From the NCBI RefSeq assembly GCF_014805625.2, contig NW_023998414.1:32350002-32414001 (forward strand): DNA of 64,000 nt, read 5' to 3'. The notes beneath the pieces were generated by a model, which had not been told where the DNA came from, did not search any database, and saw only the letters and a list, made by a program, of their open reading frames with translations. Source of the DNA: Glossina fuscipes (Eukaryota > Arthropoda > Insecta > Diptera > Glossinidae). Made by a program: the position numbers and the translations under genes. Numbering within the stretch: position 1 is the stretch's first letter; every line of letters begins with the position of its first letter. Positions 13,707 to 25,308 of the stretch are shown in pieces.

Positions 13707-15466
13707 GATAAAGGTGAGTGAGGGGTATAATAGAATCGGCCATAACCGAATGCCATTTTCTTTTGTAAAATGATAAATGATTTTTTTAAATTAATTTTTT
13801 TGACAATAGCAAGGATAGATAGAATTAAGACCAAGTTTATTTTTCCAGAAAATATTGTGATACCGTAACCGTGATTTTTTTTTATACGCAACAGACATGA
13901 GAAATTATATTTCGCGCGCTATTCACGCAAGAACTGGCAAATTATCGAAACGTATTTGAATATGTAAGAAAGTTTTGATAAATTTAATTTATATATGTTT
14001 TTATTATAATAATGGGCGTAAAAATTATAATTTCAAGTGGAGGGGAATGAATGAATGAATCGTGCTCGATGCAGGCTAATAAAGAGTCTAACTTAATTTT
14101 CTTCCCATCTTTACATATCCATATTAAGGCTACGTGATAATGTGAATTGTCTTGGCATACCGTTATAATAGAATCGAACATGTATGTATGTATGTATGTA
14201 TGTATGTTATTCTGTTAAATAAAGACAACATTTTTTTTTTTTATTTAAGGTGTGAAAAAATAAAAATTCAAATTGAAATTCGAAAAAAGCCCCCAATAGA
14301 AAGTATAAGGAGATCCCTTTAAGCATTTGGAAATCATAGTTAAATTGGATTAGAGCTTATTAGGCCTTATGTTTGTGTGCATAATCCAGTTTTTATTTGC
14401 GAACTCTAGGTCAAATATTAAATCAATCAGTAACTTGTCAACTAAAAGTCATTGAGCGAGCGCTGTATGACGCTGGTCGAGACAGCGATTACCATTTTAT
14501 AGCTATTTTCCAAAATATTTTTTTTTTTCATTTTTAAAATATTTCAAATAAAAAAAAAAAAAAATAAAAAAAAAAACAATCAATTTTCTTCTTTCAATGA
14601 GCGGATTTTAAATCTTATCTTTCAAGTCTGAATCTCCCCATACGCGTATCAATGGAATTTCTGCGAGCGGACTATTAAAATTCTTGTTGTCCACGCTCTT
14701 TAAAGGCTGGCTATTGATGCGATAATATTAAGATGGCTATGGATAATGCTTATCGCATGGCTATTGAATTTATATTCTCATCTATCGACTTTGAATTTGC
14801 AGTTGTGTGTTACTTATGATATAATGTACTTAATGTATTCCTTGTTTTTTTTTTTTTTTGGTTTTTGAAACGAATAGAAAGCAACAAACACAGATAATAA
14901 CAAAGAGCAAATACTAAATATAGTAAAAACAAATCTATATATATATATAAAACAATCAAAAATAGAAGCAATAAAAGCAAAAATTAAATAAAACAAACAA
15001 GAGAAAAGCAAAGCAAAGCGGAATCTAAAAGCTTCATACGAATGAAAGTGTTAACAATAACAACAACAATAATAATAATAATAATAATAATATAGTGAGA
15101 ATGCCGATAACGAAATGATAATGACATTGCAAGTTTATAAATATATTATCGAGAAGAATACGAGCTTTTAACATTTTGTCTCTGAAACATATTTAAAAAA
15201 AAAGACACAACATAAAGAGATCATTTTTTTCTTCGGCAATTTATTTATTAATTGTAATTGTCATATTTTTCTCAAAACTTTCTACAACGGTTAACGGTAT
15301 GCGATACAATCTCTGCACTGCTATGCTTACTTGCTGACTTGCAGTGCGTTGCATCAAGTTTCCTTCGATCATACGTTACTGCGTGCAGAGTAGTGCAGCA
15401 TAATATAAGTGGGAGCACGATTTGCTTCCCCGATTGCAGTAGAAATTTTTTGCACTTTTCACACAT
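1784..15466 (-). CDS. ERp44: ERp44, ER-resident thioredoxin-family chaperone (7 exons, 418 aa)
   Basis: ERp44 acts in the early secretory pathway, retaining unassembled thiol-bearing clients and Ero1 through mixed disulfides. Coding exons on the minus strand, 5' to 3': 15466-15380, 8432-8357, 3955-3864, 3755-3362, 2581-2315, 2237-2039, 1925-1784. The lengths sum to 1257 nt, exactly 419 codons, and every junction has GT/AG with matching phase. The protein has a signal peptide (about residues 1-29), a thioredoxin a-domain with the family's single-cysteine motif W-C-R-F-S (Cys69), two further thioredoxin-like domains including VPLVREITFENAEELTEEGL and IAIDSFRHMYLF, and the conserved tail segment GKLHREFHYGPDP. 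It ends in KDEL, the ER retrieval signal (human ERp44 ends RDEL). Human ERp44 is 406 aa, so the length fits. Confidence is very high for exons 2-7 and lower for exon 1. Confidence 0.95.
4655..4900 (-). repeat. Dispersed noncoding repeat, 'GACGGACAT' family, reversed
   Basis: Read on the minus strand, this carries the same ordered signals as the copy at 42885-43580: a run of GGAC units, then a TGAT...ATATATATACTTTATGGGG tract, then a terminal ATACCC/GGGTAT signal. In this orientation it shows as ATACCCATCACCGAGG, CCCCATAAAGTATACATATATAT and GTCCGTCCGCC. It has no coding capacity. Similar noncoding repeats are widespread in flies, but I cannot name the family. Confidence 0.5.
5272..5466 (-). 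mobile_element. tRNA-derived SINE, family 1, copy a
   Basis: Read on the minus strand, it starts with CCGCCTGAGTGGCCGAGTAGG (tRNA-like head with an A-box-like segment), has a B-box-like GGGCTCAAATCTCA (near 5402-5415), a tRNA-unrelated body, and a (TAA)n-type tail (plus-strand ATT repeats from 5272). The same arrangement and wording recur at 24832-25006 and 26347-26533, which defines the family. Confidence 0.8.
7153..7359 (+). pseudogene. Orphan open frame, unrecognised
   Basis: This is a 68-codon open stretch between a TGA and a TAA with no ATG start, inside ERp44 intron 2. It has a balanced, helix-like composition (for example LQEVLEKLQSQHHGFIEIIK and FTEDIDEYDRQL), unlike the AT-biased shadow frames nearby. 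It could be a fragment of a transposable-element gag-like protein or chance. I do not recognise it. Confidence 0.2.
12440..12650 (-). mobile_element. SINE-like repeat, family 2, copy a (reversed)
   Basis: It shares an ordered set of segments with 33105-33340 and, in the opposite orientation, 38315-38470: a GAAGAGAAAGAGATGG purine stretch, GACCGAGCGCACCCACTATAAC, a CGAC..AAAGTAAACTC stretch, and then a tRNA-like end. The copies are clearly diverged from each other. Boundaries are approximate and I could not see clear target-site duplications. Confidence 0.5.
13275..13309. repeat. (GT)n microsatellite
   Basis: An uninterrupted dinucleotide run of about 17 GT units followed by TATATTACACG, inside ERp44 intron 1. 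The Val-Cys-rich open frame over it is an artefact. Confidence 0.95.
13400..13520 (-). repeat. Fragment of the 'GACGGACAT' dispersed repeat
   Basis: It carries TTTTTATTGATATCAAAACTG followed by GTCTGTCTATCTGTCCGTCCGCC, the reverse-orientation signature of the repeat seen at 4655-4900 and 42885-43580. It is short and truncated. Confidence 0.4.
15380..15466 (-). CDS. ERp44: ERp44 first coding exon (signal peptide), inferred
   Basis: This exon has 29 codons from the first ATG after an in-frame TGA. It reads MCEKCKK, then a hydrophobic core (IVLPLILCCTTLHA) typical of a signal peptide, and ends at a GTAACG donor in phase 0. The next exon (8432) starts in phase 0 with AFYVFYH, giving a plausible cleavage site around the junction. 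With this exon the total coding length is an exact multiple of three. The donor is not a strong consensus and the intron is about 6.9 kb, so a cDNA would be needed to be sure. I found no better signal-peptide exon between 8433 and 15379, but I did not search every frame exhaustively. Confidence 0.72.
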
Positions 15467-15620
15467 CTTCCTAACGATGGCGCCGCCCAATGATGGCGCG
15501 ATGAAATACGGATTATCGATTCGCTTCTCGTAATCTTCTCAATCTTATACAGTGATCGCAATCACTCAGAATATGATTAAAAATTAAAAGTTAAAAATTT
15601 CAAAAATAATTCTTGAAAAA
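15467..15620 (-). promoter_or_regulatory. Probable ERp44 5' UTR/promoter with DRE-like motif
   Basis: This is the sequence just upstream of the inferred ERp44 start. It contains TATCGATT at 15514-15521, close to the DRE element (TATCGATA) found at many fly housekeeping promoters. It is less AT-rich than its surroundings near the ATG. The transcription start cannot be placed from sequence alone. Confidence 0.4.
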
Positions 15621-16607
15621 TATTTATATATTTATATATATATATATATTTCATTTTTTTTTTTTTTCACTTCTTTACAAAGGTGTATGCACATAGAATA
15701 TCGCGTTCCATGTTGAAATAGTCATCGTTTTCTAATTGGAACGTACTCTCCATAACGTTTATTCGAAAGACTCACCGACGAACGAAAGATTCCATTCCTT
15801 TTAAATCGAAATTGAATTTTAACACATCATCCAATGAATCTTTTGTCTCTTCAGATCCCTATGATTTGTGTATTGTGTCATCCTTCAAACAATATGTGGC
15901 AAAATTTCATAACATTTCGGCCAGAGTTGTTTTAATGGCTCTTACTACTTTTTTGGTACGTTTGAACGGATTTCGCCTAGTGTACACTAGGATCACTGGC
16001 GAATTGACCTTGAAATGTAGTGATGAGCCTATGTTTGCATTTCGCCTAAACTGTGGCGCAAACATCGCTCTGAGTTAGCAGCACGTTATTGTCAAAAGTG
16101 AGCAAACGCGGCATCAACTGCAAACCGGGCTTTCTCATGAGACAAAAAATAATTTAATAGATTGCCTTTCGATATTTTAAAGGTGTCCAGCTATTACACG
16201 CAACCTCACTTTTCGGTCAGCCAAAGCGATTTTTCGCGAGCACTTTTCTATATTTTATGGAACAATTGCCGAATTTGGGCGATCAGAGTGTCAGAGTGTT
16301 CAGCATCATCGATGTCCGTACGGCTATCTTTAAAATTAACAAATCGCCTATAAATTTGTCTTATCGCCATAAACCTTTCCTAGCCGATATTGATTTTGAA
16401 CGGTACGTTATATGCCCACCACTAAAAAATAAAGGGATTACTCAATTTGTTTTTGTCAGTAAGTGTGTAAGTGTGTTAATTCTAAATTAATTATGGTAGA
16501 TGTAACAATTGAGTCGATGAGTTGTTTTCGTAAAAATATCATCGATCAATATAGATATCAAATGAAAGGAGTCGAAGCGTAGAATACGATAAACTGTGCT
16601 AACTATA

Positions 16608-16820
16608 CGGTAAAAGTTCCTCATTCGGGAGATATATGTGCCGCGAATACGGAATTTTGCTTGGATACCTATTAGAATCCTTTTATTCGTATGTATTTAC
16701 TTATTAGAATCCGCGAATAAAGAAATTTATAGCCGCGAATAGAGGAATTTTATCGCATTCTTTTAACCCGCGAATAAGGAGACCCCGAATGAAGGAAACG
16801 CGCATTAGGAACTTTTACTG
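16608..16820. mobile_element. pogo/Tigger-type MITE (213 bp)
   Basis: It begins CGGTAAAAGTTCCTCATTCGGG and ends with CGCATTAGGAACTTTTACTG, imperfect terminal inverted repeats flanked by TA on both sides (16606-16607, 16821-16822), the Tc1/mariner-superfamily target duplication. Internally it repeats CGCGAATAAGGA-like words. The ends match those of the larger element at 24013-25308, so it is probably a non-autonomous relative. Confidence 0.8.
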
Positions 16821-19383
16821 TAATTTAATTGTGATGGATGTTTGATGCATAAAGTCTTGGGATTTTAAAGAAAGAAAAATTCGATTTCTTGGACATTAAT
16901 ATCTTAAGTGAACCAATTATCTATATGGTGGATATAATTTTTTTTTACTTGTTTTCTCATCAAAAAGCAACATCTGATCAATTTGATACGAAATTCTTCA
17001 GATATTTCGATTGTTTTGAAAATTACAAATGTACTACTAGCACTAAAACAAATGGCACTTGTAAGCTAATGGTCGAAATGTCATGAAAAAATTTCGTCAA
17101 ATATCGTTTGAAGGTTAGGTCGTTCCGGACATCATAGTCGTTAGCAGTGTTGCCATATATATGTTACATCGTAGATTTCCAATTAGATCTTCATGAAGCT
17201 TAAGAACATATGCGATATTTTGTATTTTGCTCGCATGACACTTTTAAAATTTGATATAATTTCAAAAATATCATATATGAAAAATTATTACATATTTGGG
17301 CTATCACGTCAGTGGGTGGAGAACTTTGCTAAACAATATCTATTTTTTTTTCATTTTTTCAAATTGGAAGAGTTTGAGGTAACTTTGACTATCTCTATTG
17401 TGAACGGAATGCAAGGTAATACACTCAATGTTTACGCTGGTAGCCCTTGAATTATTCTTATTTAGATTTCAGTTCTAGATACTGTTTGATTAGTTAGTTT
17501 CCACGTTTTGGAATTGCAAATATTGTGAATATTCTTTTCTTTTTTTTCTTTTTTTTTTTCACGTTTTCACATTGTGTACGTAACTATATAAGATAGCAAT
17601 AAGCGTAGAGAGTGTATAATATGAACACGTACGCACTTTTCATATATCCGAGTAAGTGCGATTGTTCGTTACATTCATTGAATACATACGACACGTACTT
17701 GAAGAGATATGCTAGTCCATAAGGTATATGGCATATGTACATGTGTACAGACAGTGTATTTGCTGACATTGTTTACGCATGTTTTGTCTCCATATGGAAT
17801 GTCGTCTACCTAAACATACTTCAAATATATTCATTTTAGCGTGAAGTAACTGGAAGTTTTCGCTTTCAATAATAATTTACGTTAACATATTGAAAAAAAA
17901 AAAAAAACAACAAAAGGAAAAAGATTAAATAAATAAATAAATATAAAATGTACTGATTTAGATCAGTTGGCATAACGATATTTAATATACTGTTTCTATC
18001 TAGGATTAGTAAATTTCATGCAAAATGAATTAGCAGAGAGAAGATGAGAATAGGAATAGGAAATAGGATGAGAAAATATTTGCAAAGAAGGAGACATATT
18101 AATAATGTTAATTTTTTACTTCAAATTGCTGTGTGTGTGTGTGTGTGTGCGTGCATAACTTATGTATCGCAGCGCATCAAATTTTAATTTCTTCACTTTC
18201 ATTGCAACAACTTTTTTATAGTTTTGAGTGTCATCAAGCGAGTGCTTAAAGTTGTTGAATAGCATCTCCGTATCTAATTTCAATTCTTTAATTCAATTTA
18301 TGTAAATGCGAGGGTGCACCATAGCGCCTACATCAACTTGGCAGCCATCGTGTGCTAACACTATGCCGAGGAATTTAAAGAGGGGGCAGTAGTGTCTGTT
18401 TACGTTTGACTTAAAAGTAGAAATATCAAGCATGACGGGCGCAGTGTGTCATACGATACGCAGGCAATTCCACAACAAGCAAATGGGCTAATCTGGGCTT
18501 AATCTAGACCTTTTCTACGCATTTCTTTTCATAGTCTTCTTAGTCTTAGTGGGCTAGCAGCCGGTTTTTTCCTTCCTTTATTTATATTTGAGCAAGCCTT
18601 TCTCACCTTACTTGACACTAGAACTACCGACATCTTGCATACGTGCATTCATTTCTAACAAAAAGGACCATTTTTATTCCCTATTTTTGCGATTCACCGG
18701 GTCGATTAAGAATCCAAATCTCTTATGAGTCGACCAGTCCATCAGCAAGCAAGTATTTTGTCGATATAATCGGCATAAGAATCGAAAACATCCTGTTCGG
18801 ACAGATAATAATTAGTTGATCGAAATCACTGTTAATACAAAGAAGTTGGATATAACAAGCAAGCAGGACAACACATTTCTGTTCAATGCTTTCAGTGTTC
18901 CGTGGACATGATTTTTCATAACGAGCCGGACGTTATCGCCCTGAAAGTCCGTTTCACATATTGCACCGATTGTGCATTCCCGAAGAATCGGGGATGTGAT
19001 ATATTATTACCACATCCCCTTACCCCTCCCCGCAAATAGCGACATCATAATCATTCATATCGACTATTGGTTTCAATGACGCGTCTAGTGTACGTCACAG
19101 TTAAGCGAACTTTGCTTAACGTAACGCATCGCGCAAGACAGTTCAGCAACGCAATCTACCGAGTTAAGCCAGAAACGTAACTCTCCTTTTTGCGTTTGGC
19201 GACTTTTTTTTTACAAAGAACTCGATCTAAAAATCATTGTTGCTGCGTATGTTTCAGCAGAATAAATAATGCTGATGCGTAAAACCTGAAGATAATAGAT
19301 TGATATGGAAAAGTCATAATATATCAAAGACTAAGAGAAAACGCAACATCTTCTGTTACGAAAAACTAACTCATCAAGATTTA

Positions 19384-19420
19384 TTGCTATATTGCATATT
19401 ACGTATATGCAATATAGCAA
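19384..19420. repeat. Perfect 16-bp inverted repeat (hairpin), 5-nt loop
   Basis: The left arm TTGCTATATTGCATAT (19384-19399) and the right arm ATATGCAATATAGCAA (19405-19420) are exact reverse complements around a TACGT loop. No gene is nearby. It could be a cruciform-prone sequence, a remnant of inverted-repeat DNA, or chance in AT-rich DNA, although the arms include G/C positions. Confidence 0.9.
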
Positions 19421-20493
19421 ACATAGTTTCAGTTTAAGGTAAAACCAGGAGTCTGTGTGTAATATTTTTGCATTCTTTTTAAGAAATGTTTGTCATATTA
19501 GTTTACGTTGAAACAAGTAGTTAAACGAGAATGCTTGTGTTCCATAGATATTTTCGACTTATGTGAACTTAATTATGTGATCTATATATTAGGGCCTATC
19601 TTTTTCTATATAAATTTCATTTTATCACGTATCGATGATATTGGCAATGACGAGCCATTATAATGAGTTTGACCCAGTTACTTATTATTGACTATAGATA
19701 TTATGTCTTTGTAACATTTACATTAAACATCATCCTCCTCGTTCTCGCATTTTCATTTATATAAGAGATGAATGCGCATAAAATTGCCAGTGCACTTGGA
19801 CATAAGAAGGAGAAAACAACTTGAAAAGAGATATCGAGTATATGCAGCAGTATATTAAGTTGCGTCAAATGCTAGATACATTTCTCTTAACACTTTAGAA
19901 AAGATAAAAATGTAGACCAGCAGTGGCAGCAATGTCAGCTAGACTAACTTCCATAGAGAGGATAAAGAGAAGAAGGAGGAGGTGGGGTTTTTGTTTATAT
20001 ATTGCACATTTTATTGAATGATTTAAGAATGATGACATTTATATCAATAAATAGTTTGTTTGGTATTCATTCTCTCCATATCCTCTTTGACTAATAGTGT
20101 GGCATACTTTCCTATAATAAAGAATAATAACATTGTGAAATGTTTATATAGCATACTTCAAACGATTGCAAATCTGAAAGCAAATTTAATGGGTTTTTAG
20201 GAAGAAAACACATAGGAAATTATTTATTGACTCTAACAAGGTCAAACGTACAGCAAGAGCAAGCGTACTATTTGTGTTTCTTCAATAACAAAGACAACAC
20301 TACAGTTTAAAAAGTTATGAAATGAGTAACACAAAAGTAATAATTTGTAAAGTGATTTGCAAGGTTTGTAAACTGAATCAAATAGTCCTTTTTGTTGTTG
20401 TTGTACCTTTCCAATTATTAATAAACGGTAAATCGTGGGAATGGCCGGAATCGTTCCGGCCATTGAGAAAGATTGGTGATCATCTGAAGTCCT

Positions 20494-20561
20494 TGTCTCT
20501 CTCTCTGTCTCTCTCTATCTATCTATCTGTCTGTCTCTCTCTCTCTCTCTCTATCTGTCTA

Positions 20562-20654
<93 letters not shown>

Positions 20655-20664
20655 NNNNNNNNNN

Positions 20665-20719
<55 letters not shown>

Positions 20720-20802
20720 ATCTGTCTATCTATCTATCTCTATCTCTCTCTATCTATCTATCTGTCTATCTATCTCTATCTCTCTCTATCTATCTATCTC
20801 TA

Positions 20803-20843
<41 letters not shown>

Positions 20844-20882
20844 CTCTCTCTCTCTCTCTATCTCTATCTCTACCTCTCTCTA
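20494..20882. repeat. (CT)n / (TATC)n compound microsatellite
   Basis: About 390 bp of CT dinucleotides interspersed with TATC and TGTC tetranucleotides, interrupted by the N gap. True length is unknown because the assembly breaks inside it. The long Ser/Leu open frame spanning it is a translation of the repeat. Confidence 0.97.
20655..20664. other. Assembly gap (10 N)
   Basis: Ten consecutive N inside the CT microsatellite, most likely a fixed-size placeholder for an unresolved repeat length. Confidence 0.99.
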
Positions 20883-22019
20883 TTCAATTATAATATCAAT
20901 AGGTTGCAACAATTAAAGAATTTATGGTCAAGCAAACGCGACATTTCAAGACCGTACACCAATTGGTCTTGCAACATTGTTGCTCATACATTTTCGTAAT
21001 AAAATGATACAAATTATTCTTGCATAGCGTAGGATTTTAAAAAACAAACTTTCTTGGTAAAGGCATTTTTATTCTTCTCCCTCTCTATTCATGACTCTAT
21101 TTTTGGCTTAGTTATCATGCGAACATGTGGTCCGGTGGTCTCGTTTTAACTAGCTTTGATATATCACAGATAAAGTAGAGATCAACAGAATACTGATATT
21201 GTCACTACAGCAATTTCTGCTCCTTGACGAAATGAAGGACCCTTTCCGTGTTCCCACCCACTCAACTTGAAGCCATCTATATACCGCATAGTACGCTATC
21301 GTGACTTGTCGTTCTCATCTGCATACTGCCAGCCTTTAGCACAATCTATCAGCAGTGAGTGGTCTTTCCCGCCATAACTAACCGCCACCAAAAATCTCAA
21401 TGGTCTCAAACATTCATCTTTATCCTCTCGGCTATGCGATGTTATGTAATTTTTTTTAAGTTCCCAAAAAGTTTTCTAATTTCTGGCTTTTTGGGGAGAT
21501 TATCATATAAAAATTGTTAAAATCGCCCTGGTACGGTTAAAGTTGGAAAGTGAATGGGATGAGTTTTAATAACTTGAGACGATTGTTGTTGTTTATACGA
21601 TAGACTTTGGCAAAAAATCAAGAGAAACTAGAACGCATGTCGCCGCAATGCAATGACTAAATATTTATTGCGGAATACACAATAGATAGATAGATAGCGT
21701 GTAAATGTGTTAAATGAAAAGAATGTTGAAATTAATATATTGATTAAATGCCATTGATGATTATAAGAAACCAACACTTCTAAGTCTTGCCGTTTATTAT
21801 TAACCACTTTTAATTTCTTATATGTGATTGTTTTACATACTTCAAGTGTTCGCATATGGCTTACTTACTCGTTTATGTAAGTACAGGTAACGGATTGTAG
21901 TAATGTAAGATGTCTCGGTTCGAGTTAATCAGAGCACGCATATGTGCGTATTTTATGATCACTATTTTCCCATAAAAGAAGCAGTCTATACATCTTTAAT
22001 TAATACCGTAATATATGCC

Positions 22020-22053
22020 CACACACATATATATATACATGCGTGCACTCACC

Positions 22054-22090
<37 letters not shown>

Positions 22091-22095
22091 CAATC
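22020..22095. repeat. (AT)n/(CATA)n microsatellite
   Basis: Alternating TATA and CATA runs in the intergenic interval. Similar short (TA)n runs occur at about 579-600, 32476-32508, 39780-39806, 41995-42020, 55797-55817 and 57210-57236. They carry no other signal. Confidence 0.9.
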
Positions 22096-24012
22096 ATATA
22101 TTTATACATACATAGGTGCACATGCAAATATAAAAAAAAAAAAAAAACCAGAAAAGCGTTCATACGGAATATTAATATATTTTATGCAAACCGACCTACA
22201 CCAATAAATACTATTTTCATAGCATGTATTTAATCCCGAAGAAGAGTAGCACACAAAATGTTTACGAAGTACTTTAAAAATGACAGTGAAAATTGAAAGC
22301 ATTAGAACGGCGCTTTTTTGAAATTTATCAGACAACAAATTTGTTGAAATGAAAACAATTTGGGAGGGGGAAGGGGTAGGGGCTTAAAATACAAATACAA
22401 CAGCTGACTGCAATTGTTTACATTTCCCACCTACGAATATGATATTGATCATGCAGCGACGAATAAAACGTGAAAATTAACATTGTTTGTGTTGACAACA
22501 ACTATCTACCTCCTGCGCTCTTTGCATAATAGTGTGCTTATATACGCAGCCCCTTTTTCTTTTTTTTTCTTTTTTTGCACGATTCACCAGTGAGAACAAA
22601 TGCATTTCTTTTTACACGAATTTTATGTTCTAGCACGAATAATGCAAAATGCAAAAGAACAATTGTTATTTTAATTCCAATTTTGACAGTGTGTCTTACA
22701 GAGTTTTATGTATGCAGCAAACAGTCGAAGGTGAAGTTCACCTACTAACGGCTGATTTAATTCCCGAGGGCTTGAAATTTGCTATTTGATCTTGACAAGA
22801 CGTGTGCTCTTAATTAATCAACATGATCTTAAGATTTGCGTTATATAAACAACTTTGAGAAATTAAAAAAGCAGATGCTAATAAGAGATGACTTTATAAC
22901 AACAAAAAATCAATAGAGATCGTTAACAATTAACGAAATTCTTCCCAAACCCAGCAGTTATGCCACAAATCCGACATATCTGACATATCGATTGACGATA
23001 GCCTCTTATCGAGTAGTGATGTGTATATATGGGAGATTGATTTTTATACCCAATTTCAATTGCAATTTTTATATGGACTAAGTTTCCCCTGTACATTAAT
23101 TTTAATCATTTTTTTTATACTGAAATTGTTTTTGTCTTATAGATATGGATTTCATTATTAGTTTTTTTTGCACAATTTTCTGGGAAAATATTAGAGCTTT
23201 TCCCGTCCGACAAGCTCCTTTAAAGTTGCGGAACATATTACTAAACTTACCATATATCGTATGTATTTTTTTGCACTTTTGTTCTTTTTTTTTTTTTTTT
23301 GCGCGCGTATTTCTAAGGCGCGCATCTGGCGTGTAAAAAAGAGTTCGATGTATAAATTTAAATTCAAGTCCGAGTCGAGAAGAACGAAGGCTAACGAATT
23401 TGTCCACAGTGCGAAAACAGATGACCAAAAATTATAAAATTAATATGAACCATATGAACCAATGCTTAAGGAAACTCTAGGCACTTTACCTTAGTTAAGC
23501 TTGCTTAGTCAATATAAATATAATTATGAGCTGTTTAATCCCACACAAATCATATAACAAACCAATTATGAAGAAAAGTTGTAATAATTACATGTAAGTC
23601 CCGCCATAGCTCAAACGGATGGGAAATGAACGAACGGCAGGTAAATAGTGGAAATCGTAAAAAGAGATTAACGAAGATCACAAAACTCGAGTGTTTAACA
23701 AATACAATCGAATATGTTATTAAATGTGTTTACTTAAAAGCCGACCATAGATTTCTACTAACTTAACCCATTTTAGACGGCGAATATTTTGCGAACACAA
23801 TCCGAAGGAGTGAATTTTTTTATTTTTTTTTATTTATTTTTGCTTTATATTCTTAATTTTTAATAAAAACACTTGTGCACTATAGACATAAGCAAAAGTT
23901 GCTCGCAACTCAGTTAGCACAAATAAGTATAGCGTGTGCGTAAAAACAATTTTTTTTACACGGAACGCATTGACAACCCTGTGTGTGTGCAATGTAAAGT
24001 AAAATAAAAATA

Positions 24013-25308
24013 CAGTAAAAGCTACTTATTCGCGGTTTCACTATTCGCGGCGACCCAAAATGCAACCCAATCCCTGTATTTGCGACTACAAAATTTCTTT
24101 ATTCGCGAACTTTTTGTGACTGGTTCGGGAATTGTTTTGTTTCTGAGGTTGAAACTTATTTAAAATAAAAACAAAATTTAGACTTTAAAGCACTTCTAGT
24201 TTTGGAAAATGCACTCGCGAACTTGAAACTATGCATCCAAACATAAAAGTGACATTTTTATCTCCCAACACGACGGTTTTGCTTCAATCTATGGGCCAAG
24301 GAATAATCCAGGCGTTTAAGTTCCATCACATTAGACGAACCTTCAAAATCATAATGGATAACATGGAATGTAATCCTGATGATGATGAATGTTATGGATT
24401 GCAGGAAGAAATTTGACATAGCAAAATGCATCGTAAACATAAAAGAATCATTAGAAGAACTGAAGCCATGCTGGAAAAAACTGTGGCCTGCTCTGACTGC
24501 GGAAAATGACGAAGAATCTGTGCAAGTTCAAAATTTTAACTGCAAATATAGCCGAAATTGCGAATGGAATAGGACGAGATGAATTCGAACAGATAGAATC
24601 AAGTGACATTCAGGAATTGCTTGGATCGCAAAATGACAATTTGACTGAAACCGTCTTGGAGGAAATGTTAAATTCACCGCCCATTGAAGAAGAGGCTTCA
24701 ACAAGCACTGCAAACGTGACATTTAATTTGAAAAGTCTTAGTGAAGGTTTAAGAATGGCAAATGACCTTGGCGATTTTTTTAGGAACATTGATCCGTCTA
24801 TGGAACAAAGTCTTATTTTTATTTGGCAAATCAATCCGCCTGAGTAGTCGAAGGGAAGGAATCTCGACTAGCAAGTTAATGGTCGTGGGTTCGAATCTCA
24901 AGTGCGGTAGAGTTTTTAATAAAAAGCCGATAGCCTTAGATACTAGTGCTTTTAAGAGTTTAGTCTTAGAATTTATTTCTCTGGCGAAATTAATAATAAT
25001 AATAATATTTGGCAAATTGCTAATGCGACTGCTGCGTATCAGTCTGAATTGAAGGAGCTTCTAAAAACTGCCAAGCCAAAGAAACTTACAAAATTCTTCA
25101 AACCATTGCCTAAGCCTTAAGATAATTAACGAAAATGTTCAAAAACTTCAATTAAATTGATTTTTTTATATAATTGATTTTTTTTTTTTTTTTTTTTTTG
25201 TCACCTTGGAACGTATCCCCTATAATCCCATATAAATTACGATTCACGGTTTCTCTATTCGCGGCATTTTTATGGAACGTATCCCCCGCGAATAAGGAGC
25301 TTTTACTG
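24013..25308 (+). mobile_element. Degraded pogo/Tigger-like DNA transposon with transposase remnant
   Basis: The ends are inverted: CAGTAAAAGCTACTTATTCGCGG at the left, and CCGCGAATAAGGAGCTTTTACTG at the right. TA duplications flank them (24011-24012, 25309-25310). Inside, from about 24231, lies the C-terminal part of a Tigger/jerky-type DDE transposase: HPNIKVTFLSPNTT and a QSMGQGIIQAF segment, typical of that family where Gln-Pro-Met-Asp-Gln is expected, then FDIAKCIVNIKESLEELKP in another frame and a downstream acidic region. The frame is broken at least twice, the N-terminal DNA-binding half is absent, and a SINE sits in the 3' part. The element is therefore dead. It could only be moved in trans. 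Confidence 0.88.
24832..25006 (+). mobile_element. tRNA-derived SINE, family 1, copy b (nested in the pogo element)
   Basis: It has a tRNA-like head (CCGCCTGAGTAGTCGAAGGG), a B box GGTTCGAATC at 24888-24897, the same body as copies a and c (TAGAGTTTTTAATAAA and TTAGTCTTAGAATTTATTTCTC), and a (TAA)n tail. Exact 11-bp target duplications ATTTGGCAAAT flank it at 24821-24831 and 25007-25017. This shows target-primed insertion into the transposase sequence. Confidence 0.93.

Larger units (their letters stand above)
8433..15379 (-). other. ERp44 intron 1 (6.9 kb)
   Basis: This long AT-rich intron separates the inferred signal-peptide exon from the rest of ERp44. It contains many A/T homopolymers (for example 10441-10460, 10681-10700, 13671-13704), a (GT)n tract, a tRNA-derived SINE-like copy (about 12440-12650), a GTAT tetranucleotide run (14181-14207) and part of a dispersed repeat (13400-13520). 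I see no nested gene. The Ala-rich frame at 11177-11365 comes from a GCT repeat. Confidence 0.65.

Noticed and set aside
15812..16490. Two plus-strand open frames (88 and 77 codons) upstream of ERp44
   Set aside because: No motif, no splice sites, and composition expected of random AT-moderate DNA. They were considered as a myotubularin 5' exon but are unsupported.
20322..20999. A 225-codon Ser/Leu open frame
   Set aside because: It is the translation of the CT/TATC microsatellite and runs through the N gap.
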